This document shows positions 46,861 to 59,170 of a DNA stretch of 64,000 bases, piece by piece. The notes under the pieces were generated by a model. The model ran no database searches. It was not told the DNA's origin and was given only the letters and a program-made list of their open reading frames with translations. Made by a program: the position numbers and the translations under genes. Each line of letters starts with the position of its first letter. The first letter of the stretch is position 1. The DNA lies in assembly GCF_932276165.1 (NCBI RefSeq), contig NC_063997.1, forward strand, positions 5,156,001 through 5,220,000. The letters run 5' to 3'. Source of the DNA: Plutella xylostella. Lineage: Eukaryota > Arthropoda > Insecta > Lepidoptera > Plutellidae.

Positions 46861-46974
46861 TCCATAGCTTACAAATTTTCATGGACCCAAAACAGCAAGT
46901 CACGCAAGTTTTCAACGTTCGGAGGCAACAATATTTAGTTCGGACTCATGATTCGGAGTACCTATACTACCTAC

Positions 46975-47483
46975 TAGGGCATGCAATACCGGAACAATTT
47001 TCAATACCGGTATTGAGTTTCGGTATTACAACTCAATACCGGGATCCCGGTATTAATACCGGTATTAGAGTTCCTTGTAATAAATGGCATATACTGTGTT
47101 TAAAGGTCGTATACATCAAAATAAAACAAGAAAATGCAATCATATTCTGTATTTTGTTGTAGATTTTTACGAGAAATCAGTTTTAGAGTTTAAATTTTAG
47201 AATAAACTATTTTTTTACATCCGGTGCCGGTTTACGCATGGTCAACAGTAGATTTCTAGCAGCCGAAAACTGCATTAAACGGTTGGGAACAAGTGCGCTT
47301 TCACAGTATATACACACACAAGGCTAACTAAATCTTAATCGCTTTATTTATAGCCTAAAAAAGTCCGATTCCGGTATTACTTCAATACCGGTATTAACTT
47401 TCAATACCGGTATTGAAAAAAGCGGGAATTTTGTACGGGATCCCGGTATTACGAATACCGGTATTGCGGTATTGCATGCCCTA
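46975..47483. mobile_element. hAT-type MITE rich in AATACCGGTATT palindromes
   Basis: A perfect 8-bp duplication, CTACCTAC, at 46967-46974 and 47484-47491, with inverted ends TAGGGCATGCAATACCG. Near both ends the palindrome AATACCGGTATT and relatives (GGGATCCCGGTATT) are repeated many times, which fits clustered subterminal transposase sites. 509 bp, non-coding. Confidence 0.85.
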
Positions 47484-47491
47484 CTACCTAC

Positions 47492-48312
47492 AGCGACCAC
47501 GAACGTAGAATTTCCTCAGACATTTCGTAAGATAGAGGCTGTTTACAATCTCAATAGGCCAGCCTTCTCTGATGAAATCTGTGCATTCCAGCGCGGCGGC
47601 GCCTGCCTCGAAATTCCGCCAATGGCAAGGGCCAGCACGATGCTACTTGAGTACGGATTTTATCGTCAACAACAACCGTTTATGGTATACGGATATCAAG
47701 TTTACGACCCTCTGGCCTTCCTGAAAATAATCAAGTTAATTAATCGGTAGAGATTGCTTTTAGAGCTTAATGAGGCGGAGGAGATTGCATCTACATAGTA
47801 ACTATAACTACTTCTACATACTATTAGGTATGCCGTTTGAAAATGTCTTTTGTAGTCACCTACAAAAAAAAACATATAATCATGGACATCCTACAAGCAA
47901 TAGCTTAACTCTGCCACCGTATATCGGTATCAATATCATTATCATATCAATAAGTTGCTTGGGAATCCTTGCTGTTGTATTAGTTTAAAGTGGTAAGTAC
48001 ATACATAATGTTTTCAATACCGTCTCAGTCCGAAAATACCGTAACAGGCGTATTTATAGAATGCCAGTCTCCGATTCTAAGAATCTCTGCGCATTCCGTA
48101 ACGTACTGAATCTCGAAAGTATACTCGAGGATTACCTTGTAGGAATGAACTGGATAAATACACGAGCAGTTTTGATTGTATTGTTGTATAAATTGTGGTT
48201 AAATCGTGCCATGCTCAACTTTGTTTGTTATTACTTATTTTTATTGTGAGACGTTGTACTTACCGAGGTTCTTATCTATTTATCAAGCTACCAAAACATA
48301 TTGCCGCAAATG
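47492..48312. other. No gene recognised
   Basis: Open frames at 47472-47750 and 47770-47988 are not recognised as any family, and the first runs out of the MITE. Nothing else seen. Confidence 0.4.
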
Positions 48313-49080
48313 AATCCTAACTGGTTCTACCTTTTTTGGCATAAGATTTTTTTGCCTAATCTCGTATTGCATAGTAACGTTTGGTCAAAGTCTCGTTACG
48401 CCGAAAATCGTATGGCATAAATCTCGTTTAGTAAAAAGTTATTTCGCATAACATTGTTTAGCCTAATAATGGTATGGCCAAATCTTGAATAGCCTAATAA
48501 TGCTATGGCATAGGTTTATACAAAGTAATAATATTCGTTTGGCATTAACTTTGACGGAGCGTCTCCTTACATAGCGCAAACTGGTGCCTTGTATTGTTTC
48601 CGCTGTTTGGAAAACGCTCCGCTCCGCTTCGCTGCGCTCCGCTTTGGTTTTGATGAACATGTGCACCTAACACGCTCCTCCTCGCTTTGCTCGTCGTCGC
48701 ACCTATTTTTAGGTTTCGATCTCATGGGGTTTGTAATAATTATATTGGTCATTAACTTTCGATTTTTTGATCATACAATATCGTGATTTTCGGGATGTAA
48801 GAGAAAAATACCACAATTTGTACATTTACTACATACTTAATATATTATTTATTAAGATAACATTAGGAGAAACAAGATTATACATAGGTATAGACGAACA
48901 TAAATTTGACCAAACGAAACTTAGGTGTTTAAAGATTGTGCCTAAAGAGTTTTAGACGAAACGAGCCTTATGCCACATAAGTCTTGGCAAAGTGATGGTT
49001 CTGCCAAAAAAGTTTAGACCATACGAGTTATGCGAAATGAGTTTTGGTCAATAAAGATTATGCCAGATGAGCGGAACCCA
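48313..49080. mobile_element. Element built of repeated GGCATAA / TCGTTTGG words
   Basis: The left part (GGTTCTACCTTTTTTGGCAT) and right part (ATGCCAGATGAGCGGAACCC) are degenerate inverted copies. Both halves are patchworks of short related words such as GGCATAA, GCCTAATAATG and TCTCGTT. A GC-rich core at about 48600-48700 repeats CTCCGCT/CGCTTCGCTGCG. Probably a decayed non-autonomous transposon; class unknown. Confidence 0.45.
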
Positions 49081-50428
49081 TCCTAACTATTACTACTTAT
49101 CGAACTACTTAAATTTACAATTCTGTATCGATACAAACTTACCAGTTAACAATTTTCCCTCTTAGAAAAATATCTAAATGTAAACATGAAAAACCCTCAC
49201 TTACCTACCAAAGTGCAGGATTACCTACTCCAGGATAACGAGAAAAATAATTCTATCGAACCTATCATGCTCCTATAGTACAGTTAAGTACTACGAAGTA
49301 ATTAAAATAATATAGATAGATACTTACCTACCTTCTCCAATCATGTTGGTAGATTCCTACTAGATTTCTCTCCTCACTCTGTGGTTTATTTCATTACTTA
49401 CTAGCCCCGCAGTAAAGTCTGCCGGCTTCGGCTTTGCATCAAATCAGCATATCAAGTGAAAACTATTTGCATGATAGGATTCCATACTGTAACTGGGTAA
49501 AACTGCAAATTTATGAAGATGAATATCTTATCCACCAAAACGCCAACAAAGTAAAGGTATATTTAGGTATGTTATTTGCATAGAATTGTTAACTATTCAC
49601 TTTCGAATTTGAGGGTAAATATCGGGAGAGCGGTCCTGTCATACAATTAACGATGTTTAGTATGAGTAGAGCGTGGTTGGTACGTGGTATCGCGTTCGGA
49701 AACTTAATTTTTCCTAAGCTGAACTTTCAGGCTTCAGCCACGGCAGAAGTGGAGGCTGGAGGCACTTAAATCAAGCACAGTGTATTTAACAAGTCGAATA
49801 ATAATTAAAGCTGTAGCGTAGCAAGCTTACTTCTCTATTTTCTTACTTTTCATCCACATTTTTTTACTTTTCTTTGGTGATTCGCAAGTGTAAATACGCT
49901 ACGGCTCCGAATAGAAACTCAATGCATTAATTTTCACAGACTTAATCCCATTTTATTTCTTTAGACTTCAACAAACAAGAAGTTAAGTAGGAGGACTGCT
50001 TTTTTGTTGCAAGTACATTAGTAACAATTATAATTCTACGAACTGTTGCTCACTTTGACTCATTCCTAGTCTAAAATAACTTTTAATTTGCATGTCTACC
50101 TACTTCTATTCCTAAAGAATAAAGGTAGCACAACATAGTGAGACATTTCACGTGACAATATTTAAGTACAGTACTCCACATAATTTTAAGTAAGTAAGTA
50201 GGTGTAGGCATATAGGTTTTGGTTTGCGTGGTTTTAATACATTTCATTAATTAATCCTGCAATTAAGGTAGATAAGATACCGGAAGTTCTACGTATCGTA
50301 CTTGTCTATGAATTTTAAATAAATTTTGTATTTAGTTAAGTACTGACAGACATTTGACACGTTTAACATTTGGTGAATTTCCAATCACCCCATACTTACA
50401 TTATCCCCATCCTATCCCATATACTTAC
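49081..50428. other. No gene recognised
   Basis: AT-rich intergenic DNA; no feature supported. Confidence 0.45.
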
Positions 50429-50658
50429 CGTGCTGTCACAGTCTACACCACACCAAAGAGGCCCAGTTGTGCCCTGCTCGAGCGCCGTTGTCCCCGCGCT
50501 GTTCAGCGGCCCCTCCACGGCAGATGGTTGTGAAAGCCAGCGCGCAGGTAGGCGATTCCGAGAACACCGAATATAATCACGGTACCGGGAACTCGTTACG
50601 GGCGTCTGTGCTCCCCCTATGGCGCGCGAAATGCGAATTGAACAGCTGCGAGTAGAGT
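50429..50658 (-). other. Candidate minus-strand exon (GC-rich, consensus donor)
   Basis: A GC-rich block ends, on the minus strand, at a consensus donor GTAAGT (50423-50428). One minus frame is open over it and includes SAVEGPLNSAGTTALEQG and GPLWCGVDCDS. No acceptor or ATG was identified, so it could be a first, partly non-coding exon of a gene running left, or chance. Confidence 0.2.
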
Positions 50659-50699
50659 GGCATGTTAATAACAATACTTCATTATTTTATTGTGCTTAG

Positions 50700-51600
50700 T
50701 ACCTAGCAATTTTTCTTATTTATTCTTTAAAATGACAGAGAAAATTAGGAAGCCAGGTAGGCAGGCACGTTATTAAAGTAAGCAAATATTATATTCCATC
50801 TAATAAAAAAGTTGCCTATGTAGTCAACACTTATAGGAATAGGAACTAAATAGGTAATCTTCAGTTCCATGAATGGATGACGTTTCTTAAAGGCACCGAA
50901 GTGACTTCGCTTGTTGAATGAATAATTTCTGTAAGTGTGTGTGTGATTTTACGATTAACATCCATCTCCAAATGCGTTTCGTACGCGACTGAATTTGTAA
51001 TTCTAATAGAAACAGCTAGAGACGTATAGTACCTAATAATTTTCATTTCCGGTAGGTAAGTAGTTGCATACCTACTTACCTACTTTATATTAAGTAGGTA
51101 GGTACTTACTTAAATATCTATTAACTTATAACTTCTTAACTCATATAAGTTTTGTTATGTTTAGAAGGTGGTAAACAGGTAAATAGGTACATGACACGTC
51201 ACGCCTCAAGTCATCAATGTTTCGGGAACCCACCTTTTAAAGTGAACTGGGTACTTACAATATTTCTACGACAATGGGACAAAAACATTAAAGACAAATA
51301 AATTGCTGGACGGTTATCGTAGAGATAATTCTCGGAATTTTGTGAATAGCCCACTCCGTTGTCTCGTGCTCATTACAGCTACAATACCTTCAAACAAGTA
51401 TGCCTATTGGCCTAATGCCTTCACCAGGTGCACGCATGCCGATTGCTACGCCGCCGCCGCCGCGCCCACTGTTGTGGCGATGCTAGTGCCGCTGCCGTGT
51501 CCTCTGCCTCTGCCAAATCATAATAATGACGGTGTAAATAACAAATTCGTGACTTATTATTCTGATAAGTTTCCAATCAATGTTCTGGGCGTTGGCGTAA
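50700..51600. other. No gene recognised
   Basis: A GC-rich patch at 51440-51525 (CGCCGCCGCCGCCGCG) is open on the plus strand, but it has no splice support linking it to the SOCS gene. Confidence 0.35.
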
Positions 51601-51943
51601 GCGAATTTTGACGTCTCCCTATTTTTGTCCTGACACTAGTGACAGTGAAGTCGTGAAGTGACACTGACAGTTGTCACTTTTTTATTTTTTACTTGCTCGC
51701 TCGGTGTGTGCTGTGCGTGTTGTGTGTGATGGATTTATTTGCATTTTATTGCGTTTATTCTCTTAATAATATAGAATAGAATACTGCAGAATAAAATCGG
51801 TGTTATTAAAGTGTTTCTCAGTGATTTTACTGTTACGTTCTTATCAATTTGTAGCTGTCGAAAAACCTGTAGTAAATTATTTGGAAAAAACATTCTATGC
51901 ATTGTACACAGTGCAGGGTGGTTTATAGTTTTACACACTGAAT

Positions 51944-53800
51944 ATGACGATAATAGCAACTATGTTGTCGTACCCAAGTGAGTACTAGTAATCCTATGTA
52001 GCTACCCACCAGAAAAACGAATAATCATAGTATCAAGAAAAGATGGCAACTCATGACGATTCCAAGAATTTCACGCATTGTGTTCGGTTCTTAGAATGTA
52101 AATGTACATACATATATTATTTTAGTAACAAGCAAAGCGATATGATATCTTTAGACTGTAATTATGGTTCAATACTGTTAGTAATTTGTGTTTTATTAAC
52201 TTATTAACTCAACTATTTTTGTGCTTCATGTGAAAATATCGTTAAAACTCATAAGTGTTATTCTTTTGTTACAGACTCATGTGTGAAGGTGGCGGCGCCG
52301 TTCGGCAGCTGGGCGACGAGCGTGCAGGCTTGCTGCCCCAACTGCCGGCTCGGCTTCTCCGTCTCAGTAGAGGTCCATGGCACCCGCCCCGCACTGCCCT
52401 CAGCGCCCCACCGGCCACACTACCCATGCCACCTCCAGCGGTCACAGTCCCTCAAAAGTGCACCAATGTTAATCACACCCAAGTCAACAAATGACAGTGA
52501 AATTCAAAGGTTAAATGAAACACTGAAGGTGTTGAGGATATCTGGCTGGTACTATGGGAACTTAGATTGGCAGGTGTGTATTGTTTGAATTTATTTTTTT
52601 AATAGAGTTTTAGTCAAGTACTGAATTCCAACCCAAAACTGACTGCATGAATCAGTATCAGTACCAACAAAATGTTCCCCTCTAAAAGGTTATAAATTAA
52701 TTTTACCCAGAGCAGAATCCATCAGTAATACCTATGTAATTATTAAACAAATAAACCAATTTAGTGAACCTAAACCAGCATTTACTCTCCTGTCCCCTGT
52801 GCCCTTCCACCTGCACACGGGAAGACTTACTCCAGGCCAACCAGAATGCTATCAAAGTTGCTTCGTTTTGGTCTGGACAAATATAAAAATTCGCATTTTC
52901 ACTGACACGAAAGAAGAAGAAGAAGACCAATGAATTACTAAGCAAATGTATTAATGTAATTCTTCTCTGTCTATTTCAGGGAGCTCAAGTATTTTTAAAA
53001 GAAGCAAGTCCTGGTGCCTTCATAATTCGAGACTCCGGAGATAAAAACTTTATCTTCTCCCTCTCGGTGCAAACGGAGCGGGGTCCCACCTCAGTACGCC
53101 TGCACTATAAAAATGGATTCTTTAGGTAATTATAATTAATTACAATGACTCATTATTATTTCATAATTTCTCAGACTCTTATCATGGAAAGGATTTTAAT
53201 TGTAAACTATGTCCACCACTATCTAATAGATAGTACTTAATTAATATGTTAGATAAAATTAATCCTTTTTAATGAAGTTGTGTAGTGTGTAGCATTATGA
53301 AGTAGACACCATATTTTTATCTAACATAAATTCAAGATATCTCATACTTATATCAGGTCATTCTTATATTCAGATGGTATACAAAGATTATCTGGAAGTA
53401 CAGCTTACTAAGTATAACAATAACAACTCCCACCATCCTATTGAAGAACTTGAAATGAACCAATAATAACTGACCATCTCCCCATTCCAGATTAGATAGC
53501 GAGAAAGCGCTGCAAATGTACATGCCGCGGTTCCGCTGCGTGATCGAGCTGGTGCAGCACTACTGCAGCAAGTCGGCCGGCGGCACGGTGTGGGTGGACC
53601 GCAAGGGCTGCCCGCACTCGCCCGTGCTCCTCTCCGCCCCGCTCCGCAAGGCGCCGCCCACGCTCGCGCACGCCGCCCGCCTCGCCGTCCACAAAACCTT
53701 CAACTCGGCACCCAAAATACGGAGCTGCCCGAAATACAGCTTCCTACCACTACCCACTAGCATACTGGATTACCTCGGCGAATACCCTTATTCAATCTAA
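51944..53800 (+). CDS. Suppressor of cytokine signalling, SOCS2/CISH-like, 4 exons
   Basis: Cytoplasmic feedback inhibitor: the SH2 domain binds phosphotyrosine on receptors or JAK, and the SOCS box recruits Elongin B/C-Cullin5 for ubiquitination. Exons 51944-51977, 52275-52573, 52980-53125 and 53491-53800 (GT-AG, phases match) give 262 residues. The first exon, MTIIATMLSYP, follows an in-frame TAG and is inferred from phase and a GTGAGT donor. SH2 covers about residues 102-187, with GWYYGNLDW at its start and FIIRDSG carrying the phosphate-binding Arg at 128, ending near VQHYC. The SOCS box covers about 216-262 with the Cul5-box LPLP at 246-249. The BC-box cysteine position is Ala222. The small size and SH2 sequence favour SOCS2/CISH over SOCS5, 6 or 7. 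The N-terminal 100 residues are unlike other families. Confidence 0.88.
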
Positions 53801-56520
53801 CGTTAGTGAATCTGGATTTAGGTGTACTCTATAATTTATTTATTATATACGTATGTTAGGTAGGAAATTAATGTAAATATAGGTATGATTATTGAGCGAG
53901 GATGCCCCTGTTGCTGTTTGTGTGGCTTCTGAAGGGGCCTTAATATTATTAGGACAAATATTACAAACTATACCAACAATAATTCGTAGTTACGTAAATA
54001 GGAATTCTTTGGTAAATTTACTTGCGTTTAGCCTTATATTATTCCAATTGTGGTTATTCAATTAATTATAATGTGTAATCTTTTGTGAGAGCAAGGTTTA
54101 CGTGTCATAATATTTATGGGTTTAATAGAAAAAAGTAGGTGCTGGCACCGATCTTGAGCGCTGACCTATTTATAATGTGTAGGATTACATTGATGCAAGT
54201 TTCGGCCATCTGATTGGCTAGTTTTAAATTACTAGTTACCTCATTGGTCCGCTGAAGTTCGATGTTGGGCATTACTACTTGCGTATTTACTAGTACCGGC
54301 TACTAGAAATAAGGGCTGGATCCTTTATGTAATCCATTTTATACCAATGAAAATATAAATTACATTAAGTATTGAATATGGGACTCAACTAACGTATTTA
54401 GCAAAATATATATTCACATAACCTTTATTATAATGGCGTTTCTGTGTCTGTATATAGAGTTATTATTGTAATAACGATGTAATGCAAGACTGAACCTTGT
54501 ATGAAACGATGAATTTTAGCCTCAAAAATTAGATTAAATTTGCCGGTTCACAGCAGTATTATACATAATAATTACATTTACTGCAAGTGAGAAAACTTGT
54601 TCCATAATGCCTAACTCTTGTCGATTGTACTAAATATCATCACACTATTTTATAGAATATAATATTAATTTATTTAAAACTAGGTTTAATGTATTAACTG
54701 ATTTGTTCCTACTCTCTTTTCTCAAGTGTTCCGCCCTATCTTTTTGTTATACTCTATTCTGAAACTCCTAACGTCAATTTGGCCTTTAAATTTGCGTAGC
54801 ATAAGGCACTCTCCAATGCTATATAGCCTTTTAATTTGGCTCCATTTTATTAACTGCCAGTAGTTCGTGCCATCAGATTAAAAATGTATTTTTAACGACA
54901 TTTATTACAGTTTGCGCTAAACAAGGATATTCGAATCGTCCTTGCATTTATGAAATGTAAGTATTCTGAGGCTGAATAATCTGTAAATAGTTTTGTTTTG
55001 TTTCCTTATTTATTTGTAACATTAGGTGCGTAGTTTAGTAGCTAATTTTTGTGAGATGGATGAGCCATGTGATGGTCAGTTAGTGATCGCGAGTGTCGTG
55101 TCAACCATGTACCTTGAATAATCTCAGCTAGATTTACATATTCTAAGTTCACATTACTTTTAATATTACAACTATCTATGTGACTGCCAAAATAACTCCC
55201 CTAATATTAGGCGAGGTCTTCATTCATTTATTTATCTGTAAAACTGATGAGTTTATTTGTATTAGTTTTGTGCATTGATATTCTCTAAAATATTTTTGTA
55301 GATACTTACCAATTTTTCACAAGAATAGATAGCACCAATTGAATAAGTGTGACATAATATAAACAAGAATATTGTGTATAATAATATTATAGTATCTTCA
55401 TCTGTGAAAGAACTGCAAATAATTTATACTTACATACATAATATACAAACAATATTACATTCTGCCTTTAAATATTTTTTTGTTTTATTTTTAACCTTTA
55501 AAACAATCTGATGATTAAGTTTAGTATGGTATGGTCATGTGCAGAGAAACCTGACCCCCTCCTCTCTCATTTATTTATTTATTTTATATTTGTAGGAAAA
55601 CTTAACTATATAACAAGAATACATTAATTAAGACTAAGTATAAAATACGTTTAACAAGTTTCCATCATAGTAACAATGCTTCTGAGAAGGGTCAGATTTC
55701 TCTGCCTTATACTGTACTATGGACAGATGTTGGACCTTTGGACTAGCGCTAGCATTTTCCGTAGCAGAGTACCTACACAACATGGCCAGAGTGGGTCCAA
55801 TCTGCCCACGAGCAGCTGGTGAATACGGCACCCAATGAAATGTGCAGGAGGGGTGCCCTCTAGGGGGGTTCACTCTAACTTACAAAAAACGTAGAAATAT
55901 GGTATAGGATATCTGCACAAGATAATGTTATAAGTAAGTAGTACTTGTATTAGTGTAGCCTACTACACTATACACAGATTTCCTCCGGCCGCGTCCGTAA
56001 GCCGCGTTTGCAAGTATATCGGCATAGAGAAAAGAACACTACGTATATTGGCGCCTTTAGGGTCTAGTGAGGGTGTTACAGTCCGCGTTGTTCTACTATG
56101 GTGTAAGTATTTAGACTAGACTATCTAGATAACGATCGACGCTAGATACCTAAGATACCGTTATTATTCTGAGATAATTATGAACTCATGAAAAAAGTTT
56201 CAAAATCGACCGATAGATGGCCGTCGCACTGTCGTGTATTTTTTGGTGGATGAGCAACATCAAGAAACATTGAGGAACATAATACTATACTACTCTTTTA
56301 ACGAGTAGAGCTATTGTACATTGTTGCATGTTGCATGCTACTACCTTCTATCTACCATGTCTAATGACCTTTGCCATGGTCTAAAGTAGGTATTTGCCAA
56401 CACTGCCATGCTGCCATGCAATTTGGAGGTCTATGCATTTGGTATTTGGCAAATTTATACAGCAAACATGCGAAGCCGTATTCCGAGCATGAATGCAAAA
56501 TCCCATCCGTATCCATAGAC
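53801..56520. other. SOCS 3' flank and intergenic DNA
   Basis: No AATAAA was found close after the SOCS stop. 55510-55880 contains TTTATT repeats and an LINE-like GC-richer block ending with GGGGGGTTCACTCTAA, which resembles the MITE end at 28204. No gene seen. Confidence 0.4.
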
Positions 56521-56667
56521 CAACATTACGGAGAATAGTCACTGACAGCAATGACAAATGTCAATTTATTGACAGTGACAGCCTGCTTATCCGATCGATC
56601 GTATCCGTATCGTCCAAAAAAATTGTTGTTTAGTGTTTTGCTAAATTAAAGGTAAAAGATTTTTGCG

Positions 56668-56691
56668 ATGTGAATGTGTCCATTCAAATAG
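56668..56691 (+). promoter_or_regulatory. Two tiny upstream ORFs before the FAM234-like start
   Basis: ATG-TGA at 56668-56673 is a minimal start-stop uORF. It is followed at once by a six-codon frame including its stop, ATG...TAG, at 56674-56691. The main ATG is at 56703, in a different frame and 11 nt after the second stop. Start-stop uORFs stall ribosomes in other systems; an effect here is inferred. Confidence 0.45.
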
Positions 56692-56702
56692 GGCATCTAG
56701 CC

Positions 56703-58562
56703 ATGTCAGCAAATGGGACTGGTGGTAATTACGCACCGCTGAAGCAAATACTGACAGATTCTGAATCCGAAGATGAACGCAAACACGGTCTCGAGCCTGG
56801 CATCAAAGGCGCGGATAGCTGTAACAATCTGGATATAAATAGCGGCTTGCATTCCCCCAAAAACTTCAGCATGAGTGACATGGATGACTACAATACTAAT
56901 TTGAATACTGTTGAAAGTACAATGGATAACGTTAGCTTCCTGCAATCAGATATGTCGAGTAAGATGTCGTTTTCGAGGCGCTGCACGTTCATCGCTTCGA
57001 TCTTGTTTTGCATATTCACTGTGGTGATATTCCTGTGGGGGATCCCGTGCTCTGAGGCAGGGAGCTGCGCGGGCGGCGAGTGGCACGACAAGACCACGAG
57101 CTGGGAGCTGCCCTATGATGAAATTGAACTGTCCGGCGCAGTCCAAGTCGTCGAAGGAGCCCTGCCCAACACTAAAAACCTCATCTTCATTTACCGAGGC
57201 AATCACATGTGCCAGCAGGACAAAAAGACTGACAATGTAAATGGTGTCCTACTAGTAGTAGGCAACTCGGGCAAGGTGGGCTGGTACACAAGGGAGACCA
57301 GGATACCAACTGAGATAAACTGCCACATGCTAGATGTGAATCGTGATGGCCAGAAAGACTGCTTAGTTTCAGGCTCTGAAGGTTTGCTGGCTGCACTGAA
57401 CCCACTCTCTGGCACATACTACTGGTACATTCATAAACATGGCAAAGTTTTCAGTAATATTGCAGCCATAGATTTCCCAGTGTTGTTGAAAGACATGGAT
57501 AGGGATAAAGTCAATGATCTACTGACTGTGGCTACTGTCTACCCGAATACTGTGCACAACTCTTTAATCATCATCTCGGGCTCCACAGGGAACATTATTG
57601 GCGACCCTCTCACAGTAGAAGATTGCCTCTCCGTGAAACTGCTCACTGAGTCTGACACTATCAATATCACTTACATTTGCAAGAATGGCACATCTGAAGC
57701 AGTAAGAATAATAACCTATCCAGTGTTGTACAGGAAAATGATGAAGATGGATCATTCTGGAAGTAAAGCTAATATGTCTCAATCTGTGCCTAAAAAAGTA
57801 AATTTGAGTCTTAAGAAAAACATAGGAAATACTAGAGAAATATTTACTAATGGTCCTGGTAAACTGATTGTAGAGAACTCTGGAGAGTGCCCTAACTCTT
57901 GTAGAGTGAACCTGAAACTTATCATGGAGAAGAATGGAACATCTAATGTGACCTGGGAGTACCAAGCCAACTATGTGTATGCTATGAGGCCTAGTTTGTT
58001 TGCCTTTGCAAATTCTATAAGAGGCTTTGTATTAAAATTATGACAGTGGAACAGTGCACACCTCGCAAAGGGTGCACTGAAGATTGATGAAGTCCGATAC
58101 AACAACATAAAGAATTCAAGCCCAAAAAATAATTATGACATATTTTACTACAAGCCACCTATAAATGTGGCGTCTATTTCGTCATTTATCAAGTACACAA
58201 ACTTTACAGCTCATGATATTTCAGAAAGAATAGTTTTGGTGTCATTTGACCACCTTCAGACACACCATGTTAATGTAAGCCAAACTGATATAGTTCAAAT
58301 ATGTGCAAGGGGACCTATTGACACCCATGTTGCTCTGCCTGTATGTCAGCCTGATCTTGAATACCAGGAGAAGTCTCTTATGATAGCAGACTTAGATGGT
58401 GACCAATCCCATGAGCTTATATCATACTACAGCACATTTGTGGCGCCCGAGTCATATACTCCAAAAAAGCCAAATCCATATGATAGTTGGCGTCTCACAT
58501 CTATTGTACGAGTGATCCGATTGGAATCAGAACTACCAAAACTTTTTGTTTCAAATGTTTAA
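56703..58562 (+). CDS. FAM234-like type II membrane protein, with in-frame TGA at codon 447
   Basis: Family of single-pass membrane proteins with FG-GAP-like beta-propeller repeats (FAM234A/B, formerly ITFG3); molecular function unclear. The frame reads 619 codons to TAA at 58560, close to vertebrate FAM234B length, but a TGA at 58041-58043 interrupts it in frame. The N-terminal 90 residues are acidic and cytoplasmic-like, one transmembrane segment is at about 94-114 (FIASILFCIFTVVIFLWGI), and the rest should be luminal or extracellular. Calcium-site-like repeats are DVNRDGQKD, DMDRDKVND and, after the TGA, DLDGDQSHEL. The 172 codons after the TGA are clean and family-like. The coding region has no intron. 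ATG 56703 was chosen as the first Met in frame. AATAAA at 58629. The TGA may be a real stop, read through, a Trp-to-stop mutation, or a sequencing error. Confidence 0.8.
58041..58043 (+). other. In-frame TGA followed by C in the FAM234-like frame
   Basis: Context FVLKL-TGA-CAGTGGAAC: the frame continues as QWNSAHLAKG without any shift. TGA followed by C is the leakiest stop context known in eukaryotes. A single G-to-A change of TGG would also produce it. Confidence 0.85.
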
Positions 58563-58628
58563 TCATGTTTCATATTTGTAGATATTTTATTAATTTGTCT
58601 AAGATTAATTGAGATATTGCCAAAATAC

Positions 58629-58634
58629 AATAAA
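58629..58634 (+). other. Polyadenylation signal AATAAA of the FAM234-like gene
   Basis: First AATAAA, 66 nt after the TAA. Further signals near 59024, 59136 and 59155 could serve longer transcripts. Confidence 0.55.
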
Positions 58635-59164
58635 AAGATTGACACTATGCTATATTATGTACTCATATAAATAAGCTTGAATTGATAGAAAACCTTTCTA
58701 GTCCTGTATGTACCTAAGAAAATAATCAAGATTTAGTTTTAAGTTTATGTTAATGAATATCTTTACCCATTATCTGTAATCATATCAATCATACATTATT
58801 TATTAAAACTCATTGTCACATAACATAGGTTTATAAAATGTGTACTATTTAGTTTTTAGGTTGCTATATGTGAATCATAAGAGTAGATTATTTTTTAAAA
58901 TAAGTACCTACCTATCTGTATTCAGTCTAAATATTTTCAAGTTTTTCTAATTCAAATTCGCTATCACACAAATATTATTATGTATCATACCTACATTATA
59001 ATGAGGCAGTATTTATATCTGAATAAACTGCAAATTAGAAGTGCCTTAGTATCCCTAGATTTCGTTTTTCATTAGTTGCATTTCATTTTATTTTGATAAT
59101 CTTGCAATCTATGACTGTATTGAAAAAGTACTCAATAAAATACTTAAGATTTTAATAAAATGTC

Positions 59165-59170
59165 TTTATT
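59165..59170 (-). other. Polyadenylation signal AATAAA for the Tudor gene
   Basis: TTTATT on the plus strand, about 745 nt past the minus-strand stop at 59914. It would give a long 3' UTR abutting the FAM234-like 3' end. Confidence 0.3.

Noticed and set aside
58041..58043. Selenocysteine codon
   Set aside because: Lepidoptera are known to lack the selenoprotein machinery, and the site looks more like a Trp or leaky stop than a Cys equivalent. No SECIS-like hairpin was identified.
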